From an uncultured Rhodospirillaceae bacterium (GTDB lineage: Bacteria > Pseudomonadota > Alphaproteobacteria > CAAGCB01 > CAG-977), in the NCBI GenBank assembly GCA_900553035.1, contig USCC01000079.1, forward strand, positions 1 to 9,794: a DNA stretch of 9,794 bases, read 5' to 3'. Below the pieces are notes generated by a model, which was not told where the DNA came from, made no database searches, and saw nothing but the letters and a program-made list of their open reading frames with translations. Below are positions 1-7,043 of this stretch, one piece after another. The position numbers and the translations under genes were made by a program. Position 1 is the stretch's first letter. Each line of letters starts with the position of its first letter.

Positions 1-29
1 CCCCCCGATAGCTATATCAGGGGGGTTTT
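1..29 (+). terminator. Rho-independent terminator of a gene left of the window
   Basis: Six C at 1-6 pair with six G at 20-25. The stem continues with GATA (7-10) against TATC (15-18) around a GCTA loop, with A19 bulged, and TTTT follows at 26-29. This is a strong hairpin plus U-run in + orientation. It should end a + strand transcript that begins outside the window. Confidence 0.7.
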
Positions 30-60
30 CGTTTAAATCTATTTAAAATCAACTTCAGCG

Positions 61-71
61 CCCCCCCCCCC
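61..71. repeat. Homopolymer of 11 C
   Basis: An uninterrupted run of 11 C follows AGCG and precedes TCTC. It lies in non-coding DNA just upstream of the decayed + strand gene. Long G/C runs are prone to slippage and to sequencing error, so the exact length is uncertain. I see no intact reading frame that depends on it. Confidence 0.8.
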
Positions 72-86
72 TCTCAAAAACGCCTT

Positions 87-549
87 ATGAAAAAAACAAA
101 TAAGGCTTATGAACTGCACGCGAAAGCTTCGGATAAAAAATTGAAGAGTGCTGTTTATATTCCGAAACACGGGGGAGTGTATAAAGCCGGCCATAACTGC
201 TGCATTGATTTTCATGAACAGAGAGCAAGGTCGGCTGGGAGAAACCGCTTCGGCGCCAATCAGGAAGTTTCGCAAAGGCGTTCTGGTGTATACAGCAGGG
301 GTATTTGCTTGAACTGAAGACACCAGAGGAACGGAAGACGTATATGGATAAGGAAAAATGCCCGGCTCTTTTTAAAAAGCTTTCGGAAGGGAGCGTTAGT
401 ATTGATTTTGTTACGGATGCCCGAATGACTTCAGTTTTCTGTATGTTGCCGATAAACAGAATTTGATGACGGAGAATTTTTTAGGGAAAAATGTTCAGGA
501 GAATGAAGAGGAAGAGCGTGAAAAGAAGAGGCCGTTGCTTCTTTTTTGA
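87..549 (+). pseudogene. Decayed gene of unknown function, at least two frameshifts
   Basis: Protein-like sequence can be followed through three frames in order. Frame A (87-317) includes VYIPKHGGVYKAGHN and runs to about base 290. Frame B (about 293-463) reads QQGYLLELKTPEERKTYMDK and then CPALFKKLSEGSVSIDFVTD. Frame C (442-549) reads YVADKQNLMTENFLGK and ends with a charged EEEEREKKRPLLLF tail and TGA. Each piece is cut by a stop where the next takes over, which suggests one ancestral gene of roughly 150 codons with two indels. No Shine-Dalgarno sequence precedes the ATG at 87, so the true 5' end may also be lost. A terminator hairpin coincides with the end of frame C, supporting that as the original 3' end. 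I do not recognise the family. Frame joins were read by eye. Two independent small ORFs are a weaker alternative. Confidence 0.5.
521..546 (+). terminator. Probable terminator at the end of the decayed + strand gene
   Basis: AAAAGAAG (521-528) pairs with CTTCTTTT (538-545) across a 9-base loop, and the 3' arm merges into a run of six T (541-546). It overlaps the last codons of the decayed frame, whose TGA is at 547-549. The stem is AT-rich, so its strength is moderate. Confidence 0.45.
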
Positions 550-683
550 TTTTTCAGTCCAGTTTTTTATGGAAAAAGGCCTTTTCCAGAACAGCTTCTA
601 ACAGAGATTATTCAGACGATCAATTATAACCCATGTCAAAGGCGCGGCTTTGTGGGCTTCGTTCTAACAGCCCTATCCAACAA

Positions 684-1556
684 TCAATACCGCCTTATTT
701 CATATCTCCGGATATATAGACTCACTTTTTTGTTTTCATAGCTTTTGACCAGACTGTTGATATATGTGACGACAGCTTCGCTCAGAGGCTGGCGGCCTCG
801 CGGCGTGGGTATCGGTTGAATTAAAAAGACTGACGCTTAAGCTTCGGTGTCAGATTAATCGGAAAAGACGGAGAGTCTTTCCGAACCGTTACCGGTACAA
901 TGCCGTCCATGACCGGACGCCATCATGCCGTTGACCCGCGGCGTCTGATTCGCCGGATGCCCCCGCTGCCGGCGATGCTCCCGCGTCCGGCGCCCTTAAA
1001 ACCCCATACGCATTATTCAAAAGGATGCTGATGCCCCCGGCTTCAGACTCCGGAAATAAATCCGGGAAGCCTGCCCCTCATTATTGGAAGCATCATCGCT
1101 TTTTACCGATTGGGAAAGCTGGGCAGACGTTCCGCCTCTGTCCTCTCCGGAACAAAACGGCAAAGCGTCTGCACCTGGTTTAAAATTTTGTGCCCGACAC
1201 TTGCTTTCCACAGATTTTTTTCAGCGGAAGCGCCGTTTCCACCTGTCGGAAAATACGAGCCGACGTCAGACCGTGTGACGCATACGGCAGAATAACGGCT
1301 TCCGGAAAGAGGGCGGCCCGCACAAAATAATCGGACAGTGCTCTCCCGTCAGCCGGGTCATCCGATTTTTCGTCAACGTCACTTGTGCGGCCGATATGAC
1401 GACAGACAAGATGCCTTCCGTCGGAATCCGTCCTTCTTCTTCATCCTTTCTGATTTTTAAAAATTCGCACTCGGCGCCAGCATCCGGCCGTCGCCGGATA
1501 TCGCAATAAGAAGCCTGTCGCTTCCTTTTCTCCTTTTGAAAAGTAAAGACAAGCAA
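684..1556 (-). pseudogene. Decayed minus-strand gene of unknown function, multiple frameshifts and stops
   Basis: No single frame is open, but protein-like segments follow one another down the minus strand. Near 1519-1460 it reads DRLLIAISGDGRMLAP. At 1440-1183 there is an open frame with no start codon, including SDVDEKSDDPADGRALSDYF and AALFPEAVILPYASHGL. At about 1190-1040 it reads DALPFCSGEDRGG and onward. At 1077-892 it reads ISILLNNAYGVLRAPDAG followed by an Ala/Gly-rich linker. At about 913-824 it reads DGIVPVTVRKDSPSFPINL. At about 835-687 it reads PTPRGRQPLSEAVVTYINSL, with TGA at 684-686. Together this suggests one former gene of about 290 codons with roughly five frame changes. AAAAGGAG near 1535-1528 could be the old ribosome binding site. 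I do not recognise the family. Boundaries are approximate and the reconstruction is by eye. This stretch otherwise holds no intact gene. Confidence 0.45.
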
Positions 1557-1604
1557 CTTATAAGGTATATGAAATTTGTTAATTGACGCTTTAGTGCGAG
1601 GTGC

Positions 1605-2444
1605 CTATCCCAGCCTCAGCATTTTCCTGATTTTTGCGGCAAACAACTTCCAACGGAGTTTTTTCTCTTCCTGCTCTTTTTTCTCATCCGCATAAACCGC
1701 CAGCCGACCCTTTGTTTCCTGCAACAGATCATTGGCGCGCGCCAGAACGAAACAGGTCGGCGTGTCAATCCAATCGCCGCGGCCCTTCGCACACGGCAAC
1801 TTGGACTTCCGCCATTTGATTGAAGCCCCCAGCATCGGGAACAGACTGCGCCCTAGAAAACCCATGGTCGGCACCTTGACGGTCTCAAGCTTGTAATCCG
1901 CCCGCTTCAGGGTATAAGCATTGTTGTAATGGCTGAGAATATAGGCCAGTCGTGAATGAACCTTCTGCACGTCTTTGGAAGATGCCTCGTCCATCGCGGC
2001 CTGAAAATCGTCATTTTTTTCAATCTCCTGATCAAAATAATCCGCCGGCGGATCCATGCCGTCCAGAATTTCGGTCAGGTCAATCCCGTCTTCCTCCGGG
2101 TCAATATCCAGCTGTTCATGCATGACGCCCCGGACAACCAGGGACAGGATCGTGTCGAACAGAACCTGCTCTTTCGTGGGTTGAGACGCCTTTCCGCCCA
2201 GATCCGTGATTTTTTGTTCCAGAACCAGGTGGGTTCTGTACAGCTCAAGCCATTTTTCGGGATTATCCTTGGATTTCAGCAGCTCTGTCGCGATTGTCTT
2301 TTCCATGGATTTAACAACGTTGCGCAGGTTCATACAGGATTTCAGATCCTGTGCCTGTTCGACCAGCGCGGCGGCTTCCCATTGGTTTAAAAGTTCTTTG
2401 ACGGCTTTTTCGTTTTTAAAATTAATTGATTGTGCATCAAGCAT
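1605..2444 (-). CDS. Uncharacterised 279-residue cytoplasmic protein
   Basis: I do not recognise this family. The ATG at 2444 is preceded by AGAGG with a 5-base gap, so this start is well supported. The protein has no signal peptide and no membrane segment. Residues 1-85 look mostly helical and charged. Residues 113-147 are strongly acidic (DIDPEEDGIDLTEILDGMD region). Residues 160-215 are mixed and include a hydrophobic patch, MGFLGRSLFPMLG. The C-terminus (253-279) is a lysine-rich predicted helix ending KIRKMLRLG. It has only three cysteines (37, 218, 231) and no obvious catalytic motif. It lies 65 bp downstream of the ABC permease gene on the same strand, but a hairpin and a possible private promoter intervene, so membership of the same operon is doubtful. 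Downstream are only decayed sequences. The long open frame, good ribosome site and coherent composition make it a real gene. Confidence 0.8.
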   Translation of the reverse strand: MLDAQSINFKNEKAVKELLNQWEAAALVEQAQDLKSCMNLRNVVKSMEKTIATELLKSKDNPEKWLELYRTHLVLEQKITDLGGKASQPTKEQVLFDTILSLVVRGVMHEQLDIDPEEDGIDLTEILDGMDPPADYFDQEIEKNDDFQAAMDEASSKDVQKVHSRLAYILSHYNNAYTLKRADYKLETVKVPTMGFLGRSLFPMLGASIKWRKSKLPCAKGRGDWIDTPTCFVLARANDLLQETKGRLAVYADEKKEQEEKKLRWKLFAAKIRKMLRLG

Positions 2445-2447
2445 AAA

Positions 2448-2485
2448 GGCCTCTTGTTTTTTTCTATTTTCTGAAAAAAGAGGCC
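2448..2485 (-). terminator. Hairpin between ybbP and the 279-residue gene; also covers that gene's ribosome site
   Basis: On the minus strand GGCCTCTT (2485-2478) pairs perfectly with AAGAGGCC (2455-2448). The stem extends by four T:A pairs past a single bulged base, giving about 12 bp with a 13-base loop. It lies 25 bases after the ybbP stop and is followed by only TTT, so as a terminator it is weak to moderate. The 3' arm contains the AGAGG ribosome binding site of the next gene. A transcript reading through from ybbP would therefore have that site paired. Confidence 0.5.
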
Positions 2486-2494
2486 GAAAGTCAA
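2466..2494 (-). promoter_or_regulatory. Possible promoter of the 279-residue gene
   Basis: On the minus strand TTGACT (2494-2489) resembles a -35 box. Seventeen bases later comes GAAAAT (2471-2466), which matches TATAAT at 4 of 6 positions. Transcription would start around 2460, giving a leader of some 15 bases that keeps the ribosome site but omits the 5' arm of the overlapping hairpin. This is a by-eye match without statistical support. Confidence 0.35.
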
Positions 2495-2509
2495 CGTTTC
2501 ATTTGTATT

Positions 2510-5029
2510 TCAATCACGACGCAGGTAGCCTGAAGCCCGTGTTCCGAGCGCCTGTCCGGTTCCCAGAAAGCCGACACACAGCGTTACAGCCGTACAGGAC
2601 ACAACAACGGCCGCGGCCGTCGCGGGCATGAACGTCCAGTTCAGCCCCATCACGCCCGTAATGACCGCATAGGAGGCCAGACTGCCCAGGAAACAGGCAA
2701 TCAGGGCGCTTAAAAAACCCAGAAGCCCGAATTCGACCAGATAGGCTTTGAAAATATCCATTCGCGTCGCCCCCAGAACTTTCAGAATGACGGCTTCCCG
2801 GATACGCCGAGCCTGTCCGGCCAGCATCGCGCCGCTTAAAACCATCAGCCCGACCAGCAAACCGGACAGCGACGCCCAACGGACAGCTTTTCCGGTCGTC
2901 TTCATGATTTCCGACGCGCTGTCCGCCACTTCACGCAGACGGATCGGCGCGGCGTTCGGCATCGCGTCCTCAACGGCTTCCTCCAGCGCGTCCTCTGCCG
3001 CCACATTCGGCGAGCGAACCGTCGCAATCCACATGTAGGGAAGCCCTTCAAACGTTCCCGGGCTGAAAATAAACGCGAAGTTCATCTGCATCGTGCCCCA
3101 GTTAACCGCACGCGTCCCGGCGACGGAAGCCGTAATTTCGCGCCCCAGAATATTGGCTGTCAGCGTGTCACCTGCCGCCAGCCCAAGCCCTTCCGCGATT
3201 TTGGATTCAACAGAGACAAGCGGTGTCCCCGCGTAATTTTCGGGCCACCAGCGGCCTTCCTTTACAACGGTGTCCCTGAACATCGGGCCGGTTTCGGTCA
3301 AGGCGCGGTCACTGTTGACAGCCCACCGGACGTCACGGGGAACCGCGTCAACATTGACAGGCCGGCCGTTCAAAGCCGTAATGCGCCCGCGGGCAATCGG
3401 CGCTTCGGAAATCAGAGTGTTCCCGGTTTCCGTGACTAAACGTCGGAACAGCCCGATCTGATCCCTGCCGATGTCGGTGAAATAAAATGAAGGCGCCTTT
3501 TCGGGCAGGTCATCCGCAATCTGACGGGAAAGGTTCTGTTCGCCGGACACAATCGTGACCAGCGCCGTCATCCCCATGCCGATCGACAGCATGACGGCGG
3601 TTGTCATGGCATTGGGTCGGTACAGGTTCGACAGACCCAGACGGACAGAGGGCGAAGCAATGCGGTATTTCCGGACGGCGGCCTTCGCGCCCGCGCGGAT
3701 CAGTCCGGCCGTTCCCCGGAACAGCAGGAAGGACAACGCGACACCGGCAATGAAACCAAAGGCGATCACCTGCCGAGGCGTCGTCCCGATGATCAGGGCG
3801 ATCAGAAGACCGCACCCGCCGAACACCCCCATCAGGACTCCCGGCGAAAGATCCGCCGTTGCCGGCAGAACCGACCGCCGCATCAGAAGCGATGGAGAAA
3901 TCCGCCCCAACGCGGACAGCGGCGGCAGCGAGAAAATCAGCGAAATCAGCAGACCGTAAAGCGCGGCCAGAACAAGGGGAGCCGCGTAAACGCCCGAGCG
4001 CAGATGAAACGGCACTCGTCCGTCCAGAAACGTCAGCCCGAAATCCCCGATCAGCGCACCCAGAACCGTCCCCAGAAGCGTCCCAATGCAGGAGAGAATG
4101 AAAATCTGGACAAAGCTGACACCGAACAGGTGCGCCCGGGAAGCGCCGACGCACCGGTAAACCGCAATTGTCCGGAGACGCGAATTCATCCATGCTCGAA
4201 CGGCATTCATGATGCCGATGCCGCCCACGATCAGGGAGGCCAGCCCGACCAGCGTCAGATAAGCTCTCATATCATCGAAAAAGCGCTTCATGTTTGAGGC
4301 CGCGTCATTCAGTCCGCGTATTTTCCATTCCGCTTCCGGATGCCTTTCCTTCAGGAATTTTTCGGCTCCGCTGAACGTCATCCCGTTTTCAAGACGAATA
4401 TTGTAACGGTTTTCATACAGGCTTCCCGGCCGGACAAGCCCGCTGGCCGCCAGAGCCTCCTGTGAAATGATCAGGCGCGGCCCGTAAATGGAAACGGCGT
4501 TCGTCCGATCCGGCTCTTTGCGTATTTCGGCTCGCAGGCGAACGGATATCTTTCCGATTTTCAGGAGGCCGCCGGCCGGAATGTCCAGACGGCTCAACAG
4601 CGCACGGTCGGCAATCCCGCCGAAAACGCCGTCCTTTCCGGCCAGAAGAGCGGACAGCGGTTCGTCCGAAGTCGTTTCCAGACGGCCGGACAGAGGATAA
4701 TTGCCGTCAACGGCCTTAAGCTCGATCAGTCCCGCGCGTCCGCCCCGCGCCATTGTCCTGAGATAGGACAGATGCGCGACCGAGCCGAGCGTTTCAAAAT
4801 CCTTCTGCTCTTCTGCATTCGCGGCACGCCAGGACAGGCGCACCTGCATATCTCCGCCCAGAAGTGTTTGGGCATCGGCCCTGATTCCGGCCTGAACCGC
4901 GCCGTTGACGGTACCGGAAGCCGCGATTGCGGCCACTCCGAGAGTCAGACAGCCGAGAAACAGGAAAAAGCCTTTCAGCCCGTGACGCATTTCACGGAAA
5001 GCGTGAATGAAAACGGTTCGCAGAGCCAT
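2510..5029 (-). CDS. ybbP: ABC transporter permease, FtsX/MacB fold, YbbP type
   Basis: This 839-residue inner-membrane protein is the permease of a YbbA-YbbP ABC system, close to the length of E. coli YbbP (about 800). A first membrane helix lies at about residues 18-43. A long periplasmic region follows, then a first FtsX domain at about 255-380 containing SLIVGGIGIMNAV and the cytoplasmic motif LRTIAVYRCVGASRAHLF. Central helices lie at about 395-445 and about 475-500. A second periplasmic region leads to a second FtsX domain at about 715-830 with REAVILKVLGATRMDIF. This duplicated layout of about ten helices is typical of YbbP. Such permeases couple ATP hydrolysis to movement of periplasmic parts rather than moving solute through the membrane. 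ATG at 5029 has GGAGGA with a 6-base gap (5041-5036) inside the end of ybbA, and its A is the last base of the ybbA TGA, so the two are translationally coupled. An exporter with unknown substrate is the alternative. Confidence 0.9.
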   Translation of the reverse strand: MALRTVFIHAFREMRHGLKGFFLFLGCLTLGVAAIAASGTVNGAVQAGIRADAQTLLGGDMQVRLSWRAANAEEQKDFETLGSVAHLSYLRTMARGGRAGLIELKAVDGNYPLSGRLETTSDEPLSALLAGKDGVFGGIADRALLSRLDIPAGGLLKIGKISVRLRAEIRKEPDRTNAVSIYGPRLIISQEALAASGLVRPGSLYENRYNIRLENGMTFSGAEKFLKERHPEAEWKIRGLNDAASNMKRFFDDMRAYLTLVGLASLIVGGIGIMNAVRAWMNSRLRTIAVYRCVGASRAHLFGVSFVQIFILSCIGTLLGTVLGALIGDFGLTFLDGRVPFHLRSGVYAAPLVLAALYGLLISLIFSLPPLSALGRISPSLLMRRSVLPATADLSPGVLMGVFGGCGLLIALIIGTTPRQVIAFGFIAGVALSFLLFRGTAGLIRAGAKAAVRKYRIASPSVRLGLSNLYRPNAMTTAVMLSIGMGMTALVTIVSGEQNLSRQIADDLPEKAPSFYFTDIGRDQIGLFRRLVTETGNTLISEAPIARGRITALNGRPVNVDAVPRDVRWAVNSDRALTETGPMFRDTVVKEGRWWPENYAGTPLVSVESKIAEGLGLAAGDTLTANILGREITASVAGTRAVNWGTMQMNFAFIFSPGTFEGLPYMWIATVRSPNVAAEDALEEAVEDAMPNAAPIRLREVADSASEIMKTTGKAVRWASLSGLLVGLMVLSGAMLAGQARRIREAVILKVLGATRMDIFKAYLVEFGLLGFLSALIACFLGSLASYAVITGVMGLNWTFMPATAAAVVVSCTAVTLCVGFLGTGQALGTRASGYLRRD

Positions 5030-5721
5030 CAGGAATCCTCCCCGCCGTCCGGATCAATCCGGCCGTCCCGGATGCGGATGGTTCTTTCACACAGGGCGGC
5101 CAGCGTCCTGTCATGCGTAATCAGCATCATTGTCGTTCCGTTCTGCCGCTGCAGTCCGAAGAGAAGTTCGGTAATTTTCTGCCCGGTCGGCCCGTCCAGG
5201 TTTCCGGTCGGTTCGTCGGCCAGCAGAATTTCCGGCCGGGGGGCAAAGGCGCGGGCGACGGCGACACGCTGCTGTTCTCCGCCGGACAGCTGGGACGGAT
5301 AATGAAGCAGACGGTGGCGCAGGCCGACCTGTTCCAGACAGGCCGCGGCGCGTTCCCGGGCATCCTTTTCACCGGAAAGTTCCAGGGGAACCGCAACATT
5401 TTCAAGGGCGGTCATGGACGGTATCAGGTGGAAATCCTGAAAAACAACGCCGATATGGCGGCGCCGGAATAACGCCAGCCGGTCTTCGTCCAGTCCGTTC
5501 AGAACCGTTCCCGCAACAGAAACTCGTCCGCCTGTCGGTTTTTCCAGCCCTGCCGCCAGCATCATCAGGCTGGATTTCCCCGCGCCGGAAGGCCCGACCA
5601 CGCTGACGCTTTCTCCGCTGTTTATTTTCAGGGAAATTCCGCGTAAAATAAGCACGTCGCCGGCGGCGCTCGGAAGAGTCAGTTCGGCGTTGTCCATATC
5701 AATCATCGGGGAAACGGGCAT
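5029..5721 (-). CDS. ybbA: ABC transporter ATPase subunit, YbbA/LolD type
   Basis: This 230-residue cytoplasmic ATPase drives the YbbP permease. Visible motifs, numbered from the chosen start, are Walker A GPSGAGKSS (43-51), Q-loop VVFQD with Q95, signature LSGGEQQ (145-151), Walker B ILLADEP with D169 and E170, the D-loop GNLD (173-176), and the switch histidine H203 in ITHD. The ADEPTGNLD stretch is characteristic of the LolD/MacB/FtsE/YbbA branch. I start at 5721 rather than the in-frame ATG at 5757, because AAAGGA lies 6 bases before 5721 and the extra 12 residues are not family-like. The start codon overlaps that of divergent tesA within one CATG, and the stop overlaps the ybbP start in TGATG. 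YbbA is favoured over LolD by the large duplicated permease and the tesA neighbour. Confidence 0.92.
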   Translation of the reverse strand: MPVSPMIDMDNAELTLPSAAGDVLILRGISLKINSGESVSVVGPSGAGKSSLMMLAAGLEKPTGGRVSVAGTVLNGLDEDRLALFRRRHIGVVFQDFHLIPSMTALENVAVPLELSGEKDARERAAACLEQVGLRHRLLHYPSQLSGGEQQRVAVARAFAPRPEILLADEPTGNLDGPTGQKITELLFGLQRQNGTTMMLITHDRTLAALCERTIRIRDGRIDPDGGEDS

Positions 5722-6394
5722 GGCATATCCTTTGTTGAAAAAATCCGCAGCGTTCATTTTATTTTTATTTCTGGGGACGGCGCAATCTGTTTTTGCGGCG
5801 GAACCGGATTTAATTGCCGTGCTGGGGGACAGCCTGACGGCGGGATATAATCTTCCGGCATCGTCCGCATTTCCGGCGCGTCTGGAAAAGGCTCTGCGGG
5901 CAGAAGGTTATAATGTAACAGTCCTGAACGCGGGCGTTTCCGGGGATACAACGGCCGGAGGTCTGATGCGTCTGCCGTCTGTTCTGGAACGCCGGCCCCG
6001 GGCGCTGATCGTTGAACTGGGGGCGAACGATTCGTTCCGCGGCGTCGATCCGGCTCAGGTTGAAGCCAATCTGTCGCAGATCATTGCGGCGGGGCAGAAG
6101 GCCGGCGCACGCGTCCTGCTGGCCGGGATGGTTGCTCCGTATTCCATGGGCGACGAATACGTTGCGGCGTTCAACGGCATTTATCCCCGTCTTTCAGAAA
6201 AATACAGTGTGCCGCTGTATCCTTTTTTCATGGAAGGAATCATGAATTACGCGACCGGCGAAGCGAATGAGACGTTTCTGCTGTCTGACCGGCTTCACCC
6301 GTCGGCGGCCGGCGTGGATGAAATCGTGCGCCGTATTCTGCCGCGCGTGAAAGACTTAATTAAGCCTTTTGCCGTAAAATCGGCGGCAGAGTAG
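5720..6394 (+). CDS. tesA: Periplasmic GDSL/SGNH arylesterase-thioesterase, TesA type
   Basis: This 224-residue SGNH hydrolase should cleave esters or thioesters of fatty-acyl substrates in the periplasm. From the ATG at 5720 there is a clear signal peptide: KK at 7-8, a hydrophobic core at about 10-22, and a likely cut after SVFA (26). All four SGNH blocks are visible: GDSL 36-39 with nucleophile S38, oxyanion glycine G75 in GVSGD, GAND 101-104 with N103, and the DxxH pair D190/H193 in LSDRLHPSAAG. A TTG at 5690 would add ten residues before the lysines and lacks a good ribosome site. ATG at 5720 has GGGGAAA about 6 bases upstream. Its start overlaps the divergent ybbA start. The same tesA/ybbA-ybbP neighbourhood occurs in E. 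coli, and I recall reports that the three proteins form a complex there. thpR follows after 23 bases, probably in one transcript. Confidence 0.92.
   Translation: MAYPLLKKSAAFILFLFLGTAQSVFAAEPDLIAVLGDSLTAGYNLPASSAFPARLEKALRAEGYNVTVLNAGVSGDTTAGGLMRLPSVLERRPRALIVELGANDSFRGVDPAQVEANLSQIIAAGQKAGARVLLAGMVAPYSMGDEYVAAFNGIYPRLSEKYSVPLYPFFMEGIMNYATGEANETFLLSDRLHPSAAGVDEIVRRILPRVKDLIKPFAVKSAAE
5728..5733 (-). promoter_or_regulatory. Ribosome binding site that sets the ybbA start
   Basis: AAAGGA on the minus strand is separated by six bases (TATGCC) from the ATG at 5721. The alternative upstream ATG at 5757 has no comparable motif. The site lies within the signal-peptide codons of divergent tesA. Confidence 0.6.
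5756..5785 (-). promoter_or_regulatory. Weak candidate promoter for ybbA-ybbP inside tesA
   Basis: On the minus strand TTGCGC (5785-5780) and TAAAAT (5761-5756) are 18 bases apart. The -10 is good (5 of 6) and sits in an AT-rich stretch, but the -35 matches only TTG. The leader would be roughly 25-30 bases and include the AAAGGA ribosome site. Because the two start codons overlap, any ybbA promoter must lie in tesA coding DNA, which raises plausibility somewhat. Confidence 0.3.
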
Positions 6395-6417
6395 TCCTGA
6401 AACAAGGAAGGTTAAAA

Positions 6418-6972
6418 ATGATACGTTTGTTCGCCGGCATTGAACTGCCTGAAAACATCAAGGAACAGCTTTACGCCCTGCGCGGCGGCGTCCCGAACGC
6501 CCGTTGGACCGAAAAAGACAACCTGCATATCACGCTTCGCTTTATCGGCAACATCGACGAACATGAAGCGAACTACCTGCACGACGGGTTCAGCCAGATT
6601 CAGGCGCCCGCGTTCGATCTGAGCATGGCGCAGGTCGGTTTCTTTGCCAGCGGAACGCAGATGCGTCACCTGTGGGCGGGTGTCAGCAACTACAACGCCC
6701 TTGATTTTCTGCATGACAAGATTGAAAGCGTTGTCTCCCGTCATGGCCTGGGCGCCGACAAACATAAATTCCATGCGCACGCGACGCTGGCAAAGCTTCG
6801 GGGAACGGCGGCGGAAGACGTCCAGAAATTCCTCAGCTACCACAGCCTGTTCCGTTCGGACAATTTCTATGTTGACCACTTCACCCTGTTTTCCAGCCAC
6901 CCGCACCATGACGGGAACGGATCGTATTACCGGGTGGAAGCGCAGTATCCTCTGTTCGGGTACTGGCAGTAA
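6418..6972 (+). CDS. thpR: RNA 2',3'-cyclic phosphodiesterase, 2H family (ThpR/LigT)
   Basis: This 184-residue cytoplasmic enzyme belongs to the 2H phosphoesterases, which open 2',3'-cyclic phosphates on RNA ends to 2'-phosphates; some members also ligate tRNA halves in vitro. The N-terminus MIRLFAGIELPENIKEQL is typical of the family. The two catalytic HxTL motifs are present at residues 37-40 (LHITLRFIG) and 121-124 (HAHATLAKL), and the length matches the usual 175-190 residues. ATG at 6418 follows AAGGAAGG (6404-6411) with a 6-base gap, a strong ribosome site. The gene lies 23 bases after tesA without an obvious terminator between, so it is probably cotranscribed from upstream of tesA. A bidirectional terminator follows. 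Its biological role in bacteria is poorly understood and no partner is evident here. Confidence 0.93.
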   Translation: MIRLFAGIELPENIKEQLYALRGGVPNARWTEKDNLHITLRFIGNIDEHEANYLHDGFSQIQAPAFDLSMAQVGFFASGTQMRHLWAGVSNYNALDFLHDKIESVVSRHGLGADKHKFHAHATLAKLRGTAAEDVQKFLSYHSLFRSDNFYVDHFTLFSSHPHHDGNGSYYRVEAQYPLFGYWQ

Positions 6973-6991
6973 AACCGGTCTGCAGACAAAA

Positions 6992-7028
6992 AAAACTTCC
7001 CCGCCGCGAATCGGAACGGGGAAGTTTT
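6992..7028. terminator. Bidirectional terminator between thpR and the convergent small gene
   Basis: AAAACTTCCCCG (6992-7003) pairs perfectly with CGGGGAAGTTTT (7017-7028), a 12-bp stem whose loop can form an inner CCG/CGG pair. On the minus strand it runs into eight U (complement of A at 6988-6995), giving a strong terminator for the small gene. On the + strand the arm ends in TTTT, ending thpR. Confidence 0.85.
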
Positions 7029-7043
7029 CCGTTTCAAAGGGGA

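Noticed and set aside
623..639. Perfect TTGACA and TATAAT on the minus strand
   Set aside because: They are only five bases apart (629-633), far from the 16-18 needed, and no open gene follows.
646..680. GGGCT/AGCCC stem near 650-673 that briefly suggested a tRNA arm
   Set aside because: No cloverleaf, T-loop GTTCRA with correct stems, or acceptor stem could be built around it.
1084..1295. Short plus-strand frames of 61-64 codons
   Set aside because: They have no ribosome sites and no protein-like character. The minus strand in the same stretch gives better, though broken, coding sequence.
1956..2390. 144-codon plus-strand frame opposite the 279-residue gene
   Set aside because: It has no ribosome site, and its F/Q-rich translation mirrors the opposite-strand codons. 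The minus-strand frame has a good start and continues on both sides.
3510..4193. 227-codon minus-strand frame within ybbP
   Set aside because: It is an out-of-frame shadow of the membrane segments of ybbP, with arginine- and proline-rich low-quality translation.
5722..5757. Upstream ATG at 5757 as the ybbA start
   Set aside because: It would add twelve residues not typical of the family, and no ribosome site precedes it. AAAGGA is correctly spaced for 5721.
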